Translations under genes and position numbers: made by a program
The notes under the pieces: model-generated
Database searches by the model: none
What the model was told of the DNA's origin: nothing
What the model saw: the letters and a program-made list of their open reading frames with translations, nothing else
Part shown: positions 45,600 through 55,338 of the stretch, in pieces
How positions within the stretch are numbered: the stretch's first letter is position 1
Layout: every line of letters begins with the position of its first letter
Assembly: GCF_014322795.1 (NCBI RefSeq)
Contig: NZ_JAASTT010000017.1
Span: 1 to 64,000 of the forward strand
Reading direction: 5' to 3'
Length of the DNA: 64,000 nt
From: Paenilisteria portnoyi
Lineage (GTDB): Bacteria > Bacillota > Bacilli > Lactobacillales > Listeriaceae

Positions 45600-45968
45600 A
45601 TGCGTGTGGAAGGTATGTGTAAGGTGACGGCGAATTTTGGGATGGAGTTTCAGTACGGGGAATTTTATTTGGAACGGGATTATCTTGTTTTTGATCGGAA
45701 TTATAGCTTGGGCTTGAAAAAGCGGCAGACGTTTCCGATTGTGAAATTGACGGATATTGTGGTTACTCCGCAAGATGGACGGCTGTACGTGACGTTTGCG
45801 TGTGGGGATATGAGTTTTGAGTTGGATGAGGCTGTGGACGGTGATTTGGCTATGTTTGCACGCGAATTAAGGACGGCGCGTTATGGTGTGAAACCGGAAG
45901 TGCAGCGTTTTAAATATGAGAAGAGACGGCAGTATACGACGCATCACCAGTATCATTTTGTGGAGTGA
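45600..45968 (+). CDS. hypothetical protein
   Basis: 122 residues, cytoplasmic and mostly beta in appearance (VTANFGMEFQYGEFYLERDY, FPIVKLTDIVVTPQDGRLYV), ending in a basic, His-rich tail (EKRRQYTTHHQYHF). It could be a PH-like domain, but I do not recognise the family. ATG 45600 with GAGGAGGCG upstream. It sits behind the LacI-type operator and overlaps the next frame, so it belongs to a LacI-controlled operon with the HAD phosphatase. Confidence 0.75.
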   Translation: MRVEGMCKVTANFGMEFQYGEFYLERDYLVFDRNYSLGLKKRQTFPIVKLTDIVVTPQDGRLYVTFACGDMSFELDEAVDGDLAMFARELRTARYGVKPEVQRFKYEKRRQYTTHHQYHFVE

Positions 45969-45988
45969 GCGGCGAGAGGAGCGGTATT

Positions 45989-46597
45989 TTGGTCTATAAA
46001 ACGGTGATTTTTGATGTGGATGGGACGCTTTTGGATACGGAACGTGTTGTTTTACAGGCATTACGTGCGGCTTTAGGGAATGTTGGCTTGCATTATGAGT
46101 TGGATGATTTGCGATTTGCGCTTGGGATTACAGGTGAGAAGGCATTGGAGCAACTGGATGTGAACAATCGGGATACGGTGATGGCGGACTGGTTTGCGAT
46201 GGAGGCGAGGCTGAATGAGGAGGTTGAAATTTTCGACGGAATTGTGGAGGTTTTGGCTGAGTTGGACGGGATTGGAGTGGTGACTTCGAAAAATGCGGGC
46301 GAGATGGAGACGGGGTTTTATCCGTTTGATTTGGCGCAGTATTTTGACGCGATTGTTTGCGCGAGTGATACGGAGAATCATAAACCGCATCCTGATCCAC
46401 TTTTGCGATGTATGGAATTGCTTGGCGCTGATCCGGCGACGACGCTTTATGTTGGGGATGCTACATATGATATGAGATGTGCGCACGCGGCGGGTGCAGA
46501 TTTCGGGCTGGCGTTGTGGGGTGCGAAGAAGACGGATGGTTTTGCGAACGCGAATATTGTTTTGGAGAAGCCAAGTGATATTTTGAAGTATGTATGA
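45989..46597 (+). CDS. HAD-superfamily hydrolase (PGMB/Gph-like)
   Basis: 202 residues. Motif I FDVDGTLLDTERV, motif II VVTSKN, a Lys in HKPHPDPLL and motif IV YVGDATYDMRCAHAAG, with an alpha-helical cap between motifs I and II. This is the beta-phosphoglucomutase/phosphoglycolate-phosphatase subgroup acting on small phosphorylated metabolites. TTG 45989 is chosen because GAGAGGAG lies 7 nt upstream. Second gene after the LacI-type operator, consistent with sugar-phosphate housekeeping. Confidence 0.9.
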   Translation: MVYKTVIFDVDGTLLDTERVVLQALRAALGNVGLHYELDDLRFALGITGEKALEQLDVNNRDTVMADWFAMEARLNEEVEIFDGIVEVLAELDGIGVVTSKNAGEMETGFYPFDLAQYFDAIVCASDTENHKPHPDPLLRCMELLGADPATTLYVGDATYDMRCAHAAGADFGLALWGAKKTDGFANANIVLEKPSDILKYV

Positions 46598-46600
46598 TAT

Positions 46601-46631
46601 AAAAAAGCTAAGGCGTGCCTTAGCTTTTTTT
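46601..46631. terminator. bidirectional terminator
   Basis: AAAAAAGCTAAGG / CCTTAGCTTTTTTT with a 4-nt loop, between convergent genes. Confidence 0.9.
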
Positions 46632-46637
46632 GTGTGT

Positions 46638-47453
46638 CTAGAAATCGATGTTATCTGGATCTGGGCCGACGCGGAGGTTTTGATTGAGGGCATCGATTTT
46701 TGTGAGTTCTTCAGGGGTTAATTCGAAGTCAAAGATATCCATGTTTTCGGCGATGCGGTGGGCTTTTGTTGATTTTGGGATGACGATGATGTCGTTTTGT
46801 AAGTCCCAACGTAGGATGACTTGGGCGACGGTTTTGCCGTGATGCGACGCGATTTCTTGGAGTGTTGGGTTGTCGAACAGGCCGCCTTGCATGAGTGGGG
46901 ACCAGGCTTCGACGCGGATGTTGTTTTCGGCGCAATACGCGATGAGGTCTTTTTGTGTGAGTTGTGGATGGAGCTCGATTTGATTGATGACGGGCATGAT
47001 GGTGGCGTGTTTTTTGAGCGTTTCGAGATGGTGAATCTGGAAGTTGCTGACGCCGATTGCGCGGATGCGGCCGTCTTTGTGGAGTTTTTCAAGGGCGCGC
47101 CAGGCGTCGATGTATTTGCCTTCCACTGGCCAGTGAATGAGATAGAGGTCGAGATAGTCGAGTTCCATTTTGCGCAGGGTTTCATCGAATGCGGCGAGTG
47201 TTTCGTCGTAGCCGAGATCGGCGTTCCAGACTTTGGATGTGATGAAAAGTTCTTCGCGTGGGACGCCGGATTCGCGGATGCCTTGCGCGGTGCTTGCTTC
47301 GTTGCCGTAGATGGCTGCTGTGTCGATGCTGCGGTAGCCGAGTTGGATGGCTTCTTTGACGGCGGACACGAGTTCTGCGCCTTCTTCTACTTTAAATACG
47401 CCGAGTCCGAGGACGGGCATGTCGATTCCATTTGCTAATTTGACTGTTTTCAT
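46638..47453 (-). CDS. aldo/keto reductase
   Basis: 271 residues, an AKR5-like enzyme. Conserved sites: GYRSIDTAAIYGNE (Asp and Tyr of the tetrad), SKVWNADLG (Lys), YLIHWPV (His), IGVSNF, and the NADPH pocket VIPKSTKAHRIAEN. It reduces small aldehydes such as methylglyoxal with NADPH. It starts 2 bp after the MFS stop with a GGAGGAAG site inside the MFS end, so it is the second gene of an MFS-reductase operon. Confidence 0.93.
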   Translation of the reverse strand: MKTVKLANGIDMPVLGLGVFKVEEGAELVSAVKEAIQLGYRSIDTAAIYGNEASTAQGIRESGVPREELFITSKVWNADLGYDETLAAFDETLRKMELDYLDLYLIHWPVEGKYIDAWRALEKLHKDGRIRAIGVSNFQIHHLETLKKHATIMPVINQIELHPQLTQKDLIAYCAENNIRVEAWSPLMQGGLFDNPTLQEIASHHGKTVAQVILRWDLQNDIIVIPKSTKAHRIAENMDIFDFELTPEELTKIDALNQNLRVGPDPDNIDF

Positions 47454-47455
47454 TT

Positions 47456-48637
47456 TTAAACTTCCTCCTGTTTTGTTTCTAATTTTTTACTCCATGCGGT
47501 TAGGGCAACGGCGATTAGGACCATGATCATGCCGATCCAGGTGGTGTCGATGATTCGCATGTGGGTGATGACGAGGCCGCCGAGATAGGATCCGAGCGCG
47601 ATTCCGGCGTTGAAGGCTGCGATGTTAAGGGCGGACGCGATGTCGACGCCTTTTGGGACGAATTTCTCGGCTAGAATCACGACGTAGACTTGTAAACCGG
47701 GCACGTTCATGAAGGCAAACACGCCCATGAGCAGGATCGTTGCGAGTCCGAAAATCTTGGATGGGGCGGTGAAGTAGAGTAGGCCGAGCACGATGGCTTG
47801 CGCGATGAACATGTAGAATAGGGCTTGGATTGGCCGTTTGTTCGCGACTTTACCGCCGATCATGTTGCCGACCGCGATGGCAATTCCGTAGATGAAAAGG
47901 AGAATCGCGATGGAGCTCGTTTGGAAGCCGGTGACTTGTTCGAGAAGCGGTGTTAGATAGGTGAACACGACGAAGGTTCCGCCGTAGCCTAGTGCTGTGA
48001 TGGCGAACACGAGTAGTAGCGGGCCATTTGTGAGTACTTTGACTTGGTCGCCGAGCGTCATTTTGGTGCCGGGACGCAGGTTTTTCGGGATCAGGATGAG
48101 ATTCGCGATAAGGGCGATGATGCCGATTGCTGCGATGCCAAAGAACGCGACGCGCCAGCCGAATTGTTGCCCGATGAGTGTGCCGATTGGGACGCCGGTC
48201 ACGGTTGCGATGGTTAGGCCGGTGAACATGATGGAGATGGCGCTTGCCCGCTTGTTTGGCGGGACAAGGTCAGCCGCGATGGTGGACCCGATGGACATGA
48301 AGACGCCATGCGCAAAGGCAGATACGACGCGGGCGATGAGTAGTAGCGCGATTGTTGTGGAGAACGCCGCGGCTAAGTTGCCGAGTATGAATACGATCAT
48401 GATGGTAAGTAATAGCGTTTTGCGATTCATGCGTGATGTCAGTGCGGTCAGGATTGGTGCGCCGAACATGACGCCAACTGCATAAAGCGAGACGGTCAGC
48501 CCCGCGGTACTCACTGGTATTGCTAAGTCTTCGGCGATGAGTGGCAACAACCCGACACTAATAAATTCAGTCGTTCCAATCGCAAAAGCACTAACTGCCA
48601 AAGCTAATAATGCAAAAATATTTCGATTCCCTTTCAA
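47456..48637 (-). CDS. MFS efflux transporter (DHA1, AraJ-like)
   Basis: 393 residues with twelve membrane helices. Typical blocks are GTTEFISVGLLPLIAEDL at the N-terminus, LTALTSRMNRKTLL (motif A) and the motif C-like GVPIGTLIGQQFGWR. It exports sugars or drugs. A TTG start at 48637 follows GGAGGG by 7 nt. First gene of the operon with the aldo/keto reductase and divergent from the HxlR gene, so a stress-inducible efflux and detoxification pair is likely. Confidence 0.92.
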   Translation of the reverse strand: MKGNRNIFALLALAVSAFAIGTTEFISVGLLPLIAEDLAIPVSTAGLTVSLYAVGVMFGAPILTALTSRMNRKTLLLTIMIVFILGNLAAAFSTTIALLLIARVVSAFAHGVFMSIGSTIAADLVPPNKRASAISIMFTGLTIATVTGVPIGTLIGQQFGWRVAFFGIAAIGIIALIANLILIPKNLRPGTKMTLGDQVKVLTNGPLLLVFAITALGYGGTFVVFTYLTPLLEQVTGFQTSSIAILLFIYGIAIAVGNMIGGKVANKRPIQALFYMFIAQAIVLGLLYFTAPSKIFGLATILLMGVFAFMNVPGLQVYVVILAEKFVPKGVDIASALNIAAFNAGIALGSYLGGLVITHMRIIDTTWIGMIMVLIAVALTAWSKKLETKQEEV

Positions 48638-48710
48638 AGTTAAGCCCTCCTAAATTCTGCTTGCTTTTTTGATGACAAATGTTATTATGATACTAACAGG
48701 CAATTAAAAC

Positions 48711-48752
48711 AAGTACGTACTTTTTTGTAATGTAGGCACTTTTTAGTACCTA
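48711..48752. promoter_or_regulatory. candidate HxlR operators in the divergent promoter region
   Basis: AAGTACGTACTT (48711-48722) is a perfect 12-bp palindrome. TAGGCACTTTTTAGTACCTA (~48733-48752) is an imperfect one with GTAC-like half-sites. Both lie between the MFS and HxlR genes and fit the TAC/GTA-rich sites bound by HxlR/DUF24 proteins. Confidence 0.55.
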
Positions 48753-48768
48753 TAGAAAGGAGCGAAAC

Positions 48769-49128
48769 ATGCAGAAAAAATATAATATCTCTGTCGAGGC
48801 GACGCTTGAGGTACTCGGCGGTAAGTGGAAATGTGTGATTCTATGCCATTTAACGCACGGGAAAAAACGGACAAGCGAGTTGAAACGCCTTATTCCATCG
48901 ATCACGCAAAAAATGCTCACGCAACAGTTGCGAGAGTTAGAGCAAGATGGAATTATTAATCGGATTGTATATAATCAAGTACCGCCGAAAGTGGAATATG
49001 AACTGAGCGAGTACGGAAAATCATTGGAAAGCATTTTGACGGCTTTATGTAATTGGGGAGATGTCCATATTGAACGGATGTGTGGGGATCGAGCAGATTT
49101 TTTGGAAGAAAGTATTTTAAATAAGTGA
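48769..49128 (+). CDS. HxlR (DUF24) family transcriptional regulator
   Basis: 119 residues, a single winged-helix domain: TLEVLGGKWKCVILCHL, SITQKMLTQQLRELEQDGII, wing RIVYNQVPPKVEYELSEYG. Cys27 of the CVILC segment and a later Cys could be redox switches, as in YodB/HypR. It probably represses itself and the divergent MFS-reductase operon. AAAGGAGCG precedes ATG. Confidence 0.9.
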   Translation: MQKKYNISVEATLEVLGGKWKCVILCHLTHGKKRTSELKRLIPSITQKMLTQQLRELEQDGIINRIVYNQVPPKVEYELSEYGKSLESILTALCNWGDVHIERMCGDRADFLEESILNK

Positions 49129-49133
49129 ACATG

Positions 49134-49168
49134 AAAATCCCTGTGGAAAACGCTCCACGGGGATTTTG
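49134..49168. terminator. bidirectional terminator
   Basis: AAAATCCC-GTGGA / TCCAC-GGGGATTTT between the convergent hxlR-like and msmX genes. Confidence 0.8.
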
Positions 49169-49177
49169 CAATATTTC

Positions 49178-50290
49178 TTAGTCGCGACCGTCTTCCACAA
49201 TCGAAAGTTCATTATCTACATCGAAGAAATGCGATTTAGACATCTCAAACGCGTATTGAATTTTCTCGAATGGTTCGTGGTTCGAACGCGAGTCAACACG
49301 TGCTACAAATTCGTGTGATCCAACTTTAGAGTGGAGCATGAACTCAGCGCCTGTAAGCTCGGCAACGATAATTTCAGCGTTAAAAGTAGAACCTGGATTT
49401 ACTTCGATAACAAGCGGCTCATCGTGAATATCTTCTGGACGAATACCAAAAACGATATCTTTGCCAGCATAGCCTTTGTCATTCAACACTTTCAGCTTGC
49501 CTTCTGGAACTTCAATCGTGAAATCATCACCGACAAATTGTGTTCCGTTTAGTTTACCTTTAAAGAAGTTCATCGCTGGGCTTCCGATAAAGCCGGCAAC
49601 GAACATGTTTACTGGGTGATCGTATACTTGTTTTGGTGAACCGACTTGTTGGATAACGCCGTCTTTCATAATAACGATACGCGTCGCCATTGTCATCGCT
49701 TCGGTTTGGTCATGGGTTACATAGATCATTGTTGTATTTAATTGTAAATGTAGTTTTGTGATTTCGGCACGCATTTGTACACGTAGTTTCGCGTCTAGAT
49801 TCGATAATGGCTCATCCATTAGGAAGACTTTCGCGTCACGAACGATGGCACGGCCTAAAGCTACACGTTGGCGTTGTCCACCAGATAGTGCGCTTGGTTT
49901 ACGTTTTAAGTACTCAGTTAGGCCTAAGATATTGGCAGCGTGCTCTACGCGTGTTTGAATTTCGGCTTTTGGCATTTTGCGGAGTTTTAGACCGAATGCC
50001 ATGTTGTCGTATACTGTCATATGTGGATATAGTGCGTAGTTTTGGAAAACCATCGCGATGTCGCGGTCTTTCGGTGCGACGTTATTCATTACTTTACCGT
50101 CAATGCTTAACTCGCCTTTTGAAATTTCTTCAAGCCCTGCGATCATGCGGAGTGTCGTTGATTTACCGCAACCAGATGGTCCAACGAAAACGATGAATTC
50201 CTTGTCCGCGATCTCCAAGTTGAAGTCCTCTACTGCTGTTACTTTGTTATCGTATATTTTATAAATGTGCTCGAGTGATAGTTGTGCCAT
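49178..50290 (-). CDS. msmX: multi-sugar ABC importer ATPase (MsmX/UgpC family)
   Basis: 370 residues. Walker [12 protein letters not shown]-loop [13 protein letters not shown], signature [14 protein letters not shown], Walker [17 protein letters not shown], and a C-terminal TOBE/MalK regulatory domain ([11 protein letters not shown]). In Firmicutes one such ATPase energises several carbohydrate importers whose operons lack an ATPase, and its isolation here fits that. From memory, in L. monocytogenes this gene is followed by nrdD-nrdG; here about 10 kb intervenes. Confidence 0.93.
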   Translation of the reverse strand: MAQLSLEHIYKIYDNKVTAVEDFNLEIADKEFIVFVGPSGCGKSTTLRMIAGLEEISKGELSIDGKVMNNVAPKDRDIAMVFQNYALYPHMTVYDNMAFGLKLRKMPKAEIQTRVEHAANILGLTEYLKRKPSALSGGQRQRVALGRAIVRDAKVFLMDEPLSNLDAKLRVQMRAEITKLHLQLNTTMIYVTHDQTEAMTMATRIVIMKDGVIQQVGSPKQVYDHPVNMFVAGFIGSPAMNFFKGKLNGTQFVGDDFTIEVPEGKLKVLNDKGYAGKDIVFGIRPEDIHDEPLVIEVNPGSTFNAEIIVAELTGAEFMLHSKVGSHEFVARVDSRSNHEPFEKIQYAFEMSKSHFFDVDNELSIVEDGRD

Positions 50291-50340
50291 GTTTAGTTAC
50301 TCCCCCATCAAATTGTTTTTAGTGTTGAGTTCATTGTATA

Positions 50341-50354
50341 TGAAAACGCTTTAT
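50341..50354. promoter_or_regulatory. cre site upstream of msmX
   Basis: TGAAAACGCTTTAT matches 13 of 14 cre positions and lies 51-64 bp before the msmX start, overlapping the region where its promoter (minus-strand TACAAT near 50336) should be. The rest of the gap to 50748 is AT-rich; a TATAAT at 50681-50686 may serve the WxL gene. Confidence 0.6.
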
Positions 50355-50748
50355 GGAGATATGTCAGGTTGCACAAAGAATGAAAATTTTTGTTGGGCAG
50401 GTTGCATAATCGTTATCGTGAAGGAGAAATGTATTAGTCTAATTTTTTGATGTTGTTCTAGAAGAATAAGCAAACAGGAAAAAGAGTCTCAGTAGAATAG
50501 AGAAATACTGATATAGATTTTTCAAATGTTCATCATTATGGCACATATAAAGACAGAGAGGCCCATTAATAGTATGAATATAACGTATATTATCTACTAG
50601 AAGAATATATATACTGCAGATATTCATGTAGTACCTTTTGTAAATAGTCCGGATCAAAAAACAGTTTTAGCAGAGAGCGGTATAATAATCACGTACTTAA
50701 GAAACAGACAAACAATACGCACCACAAAATAGATGAGAAGGTGATGTC

Positions 50749-53565
50749 ATGAAAAAGAAAATAGTAGCCATTGCGCTCACAATCATGATGCCAGCACCGA
50801 TGTTCGCAGGAGTTGCTCAAGCAGAAGTCATAAAGGAGCCCGTGAAAGTAAGTCAAACTTTAAAAACAGGTGCTATGTTAGGTGCCACGATTCAAACAAA
50901 GAATTTATTTAAAGATACGGGTTTCACACTTTTTGGAAGTCAAGGGAATGTAGGTTGGCTATATTCACAAGCCGGTTTGTTCGATAATAGTTTAGCATTG
51001 AATCGATTCATGGAAAAAACCGGTGATGAATACAAAATCACGAATCCAATAGATTACCAAGTATTTGCTAAGCCATTAATGATCGGTAATGAAGCTGCCA
51101 TTCAAATGAGATCCATAACAGAAGCAGGGACCACAGCGAAAGTAAATAGCAGTTTTGGACAACAATTATATGGACTTACACCAGGTAAAGAGTATACTGT
51201 TTCGACAGATTATCGCGTTGCTTCAAGCAATGTGACAGATGGCAAAAATGAGTTATATTTTACAATCGGAAAACTAGGTGGCAGTGGCGGGCTCACGACA
51301 GATAAATCACTAGAAAATACGAGTGTGACGATTGCGAACGATGATACAACTTGGAAACACTATTCGAAAACATTTGTAGCGGGTAGCAGTACACAAGTCG
51401 TTGTTTTCGGCCAATTTCCCAACTCAACAGATGCAGGACAACAGTTAGTAACACAATATAAAAACCTGCAACTAGTTGACGCGGACCAAACACCACCAGA
51501 AGCGCCTACCGCATCGAAGGTTTATCCAACATCAAACACCATAACTGGTAAAACAGAAGCTGGCGCCAAAGTCTCCATCAAAGTAAACGGTACAGAAATT
51601 GGAACAACGACAGCAAACGGATCAGGCGATTACATCGTTACCATCCCAGTTCAACCGAAAGATACAGTTCTTGAAATTACAGCCCAAGATGCTTCTGGAA
51701 ATATAAGTGACGCAACACAAGTAACAGTGAAAGAGGAAGTATTCGCCGTTGCAAATCCGCAAACTTTCATATTAGGAACCGATATTTCAAAAATAGATCC
51801 AAAAGCATTTTTAACAGATATTAAAAATGATGGAACTAACATGAAAATAGAATACGTCACAAAAGCAAGAACGGATCAAGTTGGAGTAAGTAACACGAGT
51901 ATTAAAGTGACAGATCTCAGCACCCAAGTAGCACAAACCATCGTAGTTCCAACTACAGCCCAGTTCGGAGATACAATCTTCTCTTCGGGTATTGGATACC
52001 AAGGTGCCTCTGGAAATCGAGGAATCGCAGCGATTACAATTCATCATGGGGAACATCCATATTTGACAGATACTCCTGGAATTGATGCGGATTACGCATA
52101 CGGGAAAATGCATTCCTACTTCTCTACAACTTACTACTCTAACAAGATTATGAAAGTAACTGATGAACATGAGCTAGGCGCTGCTTATTTTGATAAATCA
52201 TCCGCAGGAACAGGAATTGTAAGTGATTTTATGAACGCATATGGTACACCGAGCGTTGATTACGGAGATATTATCGAAGTTTACCAACCCGAAGCAAGGG
52301 TTTTTCTAACTCAACCGACAGCAACATCATTAGATGGAGCGGAGAATTTGCCAAAAGGATATAACTATTTTGAAATTACGCCAAATGGCTACAAACGAGT
52401 GCTCCAAGATAATATCACAACAAAAAATGTAACCATAAATACCGGTGATACAGTGAAAACGAGTGATTTTGTCAATTTGCCAGCAGGTGGTGGATTGAAA
52501 GTAGCAGATAATTTTGTCCAAGCACCAAATCTATCTAAAGTAGGTACAAGCACCGTTCAAGTTGAGGTCGATCAGCAATTGAATTCAGGTAAATACCTCA
52601 AACGTACCTTTACAAGCACGATAACCGTGAAAGATACAATTGCTCCAACAGCAGATACGATAACACAAACGCTCGATAAAGGCGCATCTATTCCGGCCGC
52701 AAGTACTTTCCTGACAAACGTACACGATAATGCAGACGCGGATGTAGCCAATAATATTTCGATAAGCTACGTCACACCACCAACAACGGCCACAATCGGC
52801 GTGAGAACGGCTCAAATTGCTATCCAAGATAAAGCTGGAAATAAAACGATAAAAAATGTAACGTACAGCGTTAAAGATGAGAACACCAAGATACAAGATA
52901 ACTATATGTTGCATAGTGGCGATGCGCAGTTAAACACGAGTGATCTCGAAGGAAAGACGTCCGAACAAGTAGCAACCCTTCTACGCCAACAAGCAAAAGT
53001 GCAAGGTTGGGATATGACATCAGGAGCCGATTTGACGAACCAAGTCACATTAGAATCACCAGTACCGACCACATCAGGAACATACACGTTGACTTACAAA
53101 TTAGGAACAGCGACAGCGACTTCACACGTTGAAATCAAAGATAATACAACTTTTGGCTTCACAGAAACACCGTCAGTACTTGGATTTAATACGACAGAAA
53201 TTAAATCAAGTGAAACAACAATTGATCGTGAAAAAACCGATTGGAACGTTGGCGTGACAGATGCGAGAAATAACGGCGACCAATGGGCTGTAACAGCGAC
53301 AGTGAACGGACCTTTTGAGAATATGACAGACCCGACAGCTAAAAAACTAACGAACGCCTTCACTTTCACAAAAGGCACAACAGAAACGCGAATCTTAGAC
53401 AATGAAGCTTTTACCATCTATGAAGGCAAATCCGACACAGAAACGAACAAAAATATTCAGTGGGCGAAAGATCAAGGCTTGCGCATGAAAGTCAATACAA
53501 CCGGCGTCAAAGCAGATGAAGATTATCAAACAAGTATCACCTGGACATTGAACGATACACCTTAA
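50749..53565 (+). CDS. large WxL-domain surface protein
   Basis: 938 residues. A signal peptide (IVAIALTIMMPAPMFAGVAQA) leads to a lectin-like N-terminal region. An Ig-like module follows (NTITGKTEAGAKVSIKVNG), then a region around residues 430-560 with many aromatic residues, including the segment ITPNGYKRVLQDN that recalls putative mucin/carbohydrate-binding domains. Cadherin-like repeats (DTIAPTADTITQTLDKG) come next. The C-terminal WxL domain has GDQWAVTATV and ITWTLNDTP. It is followed by a small WxL gene 130 bp downstream. The DUF916/DUF3324 gene typical of these operons is missing. It probably attaches the cell to glycans. Confidence 0.88.
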   Translation: MKKKIVAIALTIMMPAPMFAGVAQAEVIKEPVKVSQTLKTGAMLGATIQTKNLFKDTGFTLFGSQGNVGWLYSQAGLFDNSLALNRFMEKTGDEYKITNPIDYQVFAKPLMIGNEAAIQMRSITEAGTTAKVNSSFGQQLYGLTPGKEYTVSTDYRVASSNVTDGKNELYFTIGKLGGSGGLTTDKSLENTSVTIANDDTTWKHYSKTFVAGSSTQVVVFGQFPNSTDAGQQLVTQYKNLQLVDADQTPPEAPTASKVYPTSNTITGKTEAGAKVSIKVNGTEIGTTTANGSGDYIVTIPVQPKDTVLEITAQDASGNISDATQVTVKEEVFAVANPQTFILGTDISKIDPKAFLTDIKNDGTNMKIEYVTKARTDQVGVSNTSIKVTDLSTQVAQTIVVPTTAQFGDTIFSSGIGYQGASGNRGIAAITIHHGEHPYLTDTPGIDADYAYGKMHSYFSTTYYSNKIMKVTDEHELGAAYFDKSSAGTGIVSDFMNAYGTPSVDYGDIIEVYQPEARVFLTQPTATSLDGAENLPKGYNYFEITPNGYKRVLQDNITTKNVTINTGDTVKTSDFVNLPAGGGLKVADNFVQAPNLSKVGTSTVQVEVDQQLNSGKYLKRTFTSTITVKDTIAPTADTITQTLDKGASIPAASTFLTNVHDNADADVANNISISYVTPPTTATIGVRTAQIAIQDKAGNKTIKNVTYSVKDENTKIQDNYMLHSGDAQLNTSDLEGKTSEQVATLLRQQAKVQGWDMTSGADLTNQVTLESPVPTTSGTYTLTYKLGTATATSHVEIKDNTTFGFTETPSVLGFNTTEIKSSETTIDREKTDWNVGVTDARNNGDQWAVTATVNGPFENMTDPTAKKLTNAFTFTKGTTETRILDNEAFTIYEGKSDTETNKNIQWAKDQGLRMKVNTTGVKADEDYQTSITWTLNDTP

Positions 53566-53698
53566 TAAAAATAACGATAAAGGATGTGGTGATAAGAGAA
53601 TCGCAGGATATTTCTTAACATGGCAGAACACGAGCAAGGCCAAGTGATCTCGGGATAGCCCCATCAAATCCTGGCACTTCAAAGGAGAACAATTTCAC

Positions 53699-54439
53699 AT
53701 GACAATCAAAAAATATGCAGTAATCGGTTTAGTAACAATCTCAGCAGTAGCAGCAACTTTCGGTATGGGTCACCAAGCATCCGCAGCAGAAGTTGGCTCG
53801 TTAACAACAGACAGCAAAGTAAGCTTCACGAAACAAGCAGAAGAAACGATTATTCCTCCAGTCAATCCACTTGATCCGGACCAACCACTTGATCCAGATG
53901 CAGGCGTAAACCCAGGTACAGGCGGCCCATTAAGCATTGGCTACGTATCCGAATTTGATTTTGGTACCCAAGAAATTTCTGGGGAAACGAAAACATATAA
54001 TGCCAAACTAGACAAAGTTAAAGTTGGCGGTGAATATGTAGACGCACCAAACAACGTGCAAGTAACCGATAACCGTGGGAATAACGCTGGTTGGAACCTG
54101 ACAGTAGCGCAAAATGGCCAATTAAAAGACGGCTCAGCACGTGACCTTGAAGGCGCAGAAATCGCGATTACAAAAGGAACTGCGATAACAAAAACTGGCG
54201 CAGGCGTAACAGCACCAACTGTGAATCAACAAATCAAATTGAACCCGAATGGTACAGCATCCATGGTTATGAACGCAACAGCCAATCAAGGTATGGGTCA
54301 ATGGGTAGACAAATTTGGAGCAGATAACACTGCAGCAGCAGATGCCGTAACGCTAACAGTTCCAGGTAAGAGCGCGAAATATGCCGATTCTGATTATGCA
54401 ACAACATTAACATGGACACTTTCTGATACACCACAATAA
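53699..54439 (+). CDS. small WxL-domain cell-wall protein
   Basis: 246 residues. A signal peptide ends near ASA-AE. A Pro-rich spacer (PPVNPLDPDQPLDPDAG) leads to the WxL domain, with FDFGTQEIS, AGWNLTVAQNG and the C-terminal LTWTLSDTPQ. Small WxL proteins assemble on the wall with the large ones. AAAGGAG lies 12 nt before ATG. It forms a pair with the 938-residue protein, and a terminator follows. Confidence 0.9.
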   Translation: MTIKKYAVIGLVTISAVAATFGMGHQASAAEVGSLTTDSKVSFTKQAEETIIPPVNPLDPDQPLDPDAGVNPGTGGPLSIGYVSEFDFGTQEISGETKTYNAKLDKVKVGGEYVDAPNNVQVTDNRGNNAGWNLTVAQNGQLKDGSARDLEGAEIAITKGTAITKTGAGVTAPTVNQQIKLNPNGTASMVMNATANQGMGQWVDKFGADNTAAADAVTLTVPGKSAKYADSDYATTLTWTLSDTPQ

Positions 54440-54460
54440 TTTAATACGAGACTAAACTAG

Positions 54461-54507
54461 AAAATGCGTATTCAAAATCTAAGTCAGATTTTGGATGCGC
54501 ATTTTCC
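54461..54507 (+). terminator. terminator of the WxL pair
   Basis: AAAATGCG-AT-CAAAATCT pairs with AGATTTTG-AT-CGCATTTT. Long stem, short T-run. Confidence 0.75.
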
Positions 54508-54696
54508 TGTTTGAACACAGAAGTTGGTATACATATAATTGAGAATATGAGTTATAATTGATAAAAATAAAAAGTATACAAAAAAATAATAGTATAGCTA
54601 AAATTAAATCCGTTGATATAGAATGGTTTCTAGTGATTCGAACAACGCTATGTAAATTTATAGTGACTTCAAAACAATAAACATTATAATTAACTG

Positions 54697-54725
54697 TTGA
54701 CAATCTCACGAAACAAGGCGATAAT
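54697..54725 (+). promoter_or_regulatory. ahpCF promoter
   Basis: TTGACA (54697-54702), 17 bp, GATAAT (54720-54725). ATTATAATTAA just upstream resembles only half of a PerR box, so peroxide control by PerR is possible but not shown. The gap from 54508 otherwise has nothing recognised. Confidence 0.6.
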
Positions 54726-54772
54726 TTTAAGTGTGTAGTTTCACATACTAGAAGATTTAGGGAGGAATAATA

Positions 54773-55336
54773 ATGTCATTAATAGGTAAAGAAATAGAAG
54801 AGTTTGCTGCAAAAGCTTTCCATCAAGGTGAATTTATAGATGTTTCATCAGAAAATTTCAAAGGAAAATGGAGTGTTGTCTGCTTTTACCCTGCCGATTT
54901 CACATTTGTTTGCCCAACGGAACTAGAAGATTTGCAAGACCAATATAAGACACTGCAAGATTTAGACGTAGAAGTTTACTCTGTTTCAACAGACACACAT
55001 TTCACGCATAAAGCATGGCACGACGCTTCAGACGCTATTGGCAAAATCGAATACATCATGATTGGCGATCCAACGCACAAAATCTCACGTATTTTTGATG
55101 TGCTAGATGAAGAAGAAGGCTTAGCGAATCGTGGAACATTTATTATTGATCCAAACGGTGTGGTGCAAACAATCGAAATTAACGCAGACGGTATTGGTCG
55201 CGACGCCAGTACTTTAGTTGATAAAATTCGCGCGGCACAATACGTACGCAACAATCCAGGCGAAGTTTGTCCGGCGAAATGGAAAGAAGGCGCGGATACA
55301 CTGAAACCAAGCCTAGACTTAGTAGGTAAAATCTAA
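54773..55336 (+). CDS. ahpC: alkyl hydroperoxide reductase subunit C (2-Cys peroxiredoxin)
   Basis: 187 residues. The peroxidatic Cys47 is in [12 protein letters not shown] and the resolving Cys166 is in GEVCPAKW. It reduces hydrogen peroxide and organic peroxides and is recycled by AhpF, encoded 2 bp downstream. GGGAGG precedes ATG. The codon use resembles the WxL genes next to it, and the position between msmX and nrdDG suggests a region that varies among species. Confidence 0.97.
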   Translation: MSLIGKEIEEFAAKAFHQGEFIDVSSENFKGKWSVVCFYPADFTFVCPTELEDLQDQYKTLQDLDVEVYSVSTDTHFTHKAWHDASDAIGKIEYIMIGDPTHKISRIFDVLDEEEGLANRGTFIIDPNGVVQTIEINADGIGRDASTLVDKIRAAQYVRNNPGEVCPAKWKEGADTLKPSLDLVGKI

Positions 55337-55338
55337 AA

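Noticed and set aside
46821-47438. Long open frame (205 codons) opposite the aldo/keto reductase
   Set aside because: Mirror frame of a G/C-skewed gene; composition is dominated by Asp/Glu/Cys/Val with no family pattern and no initiation signal.
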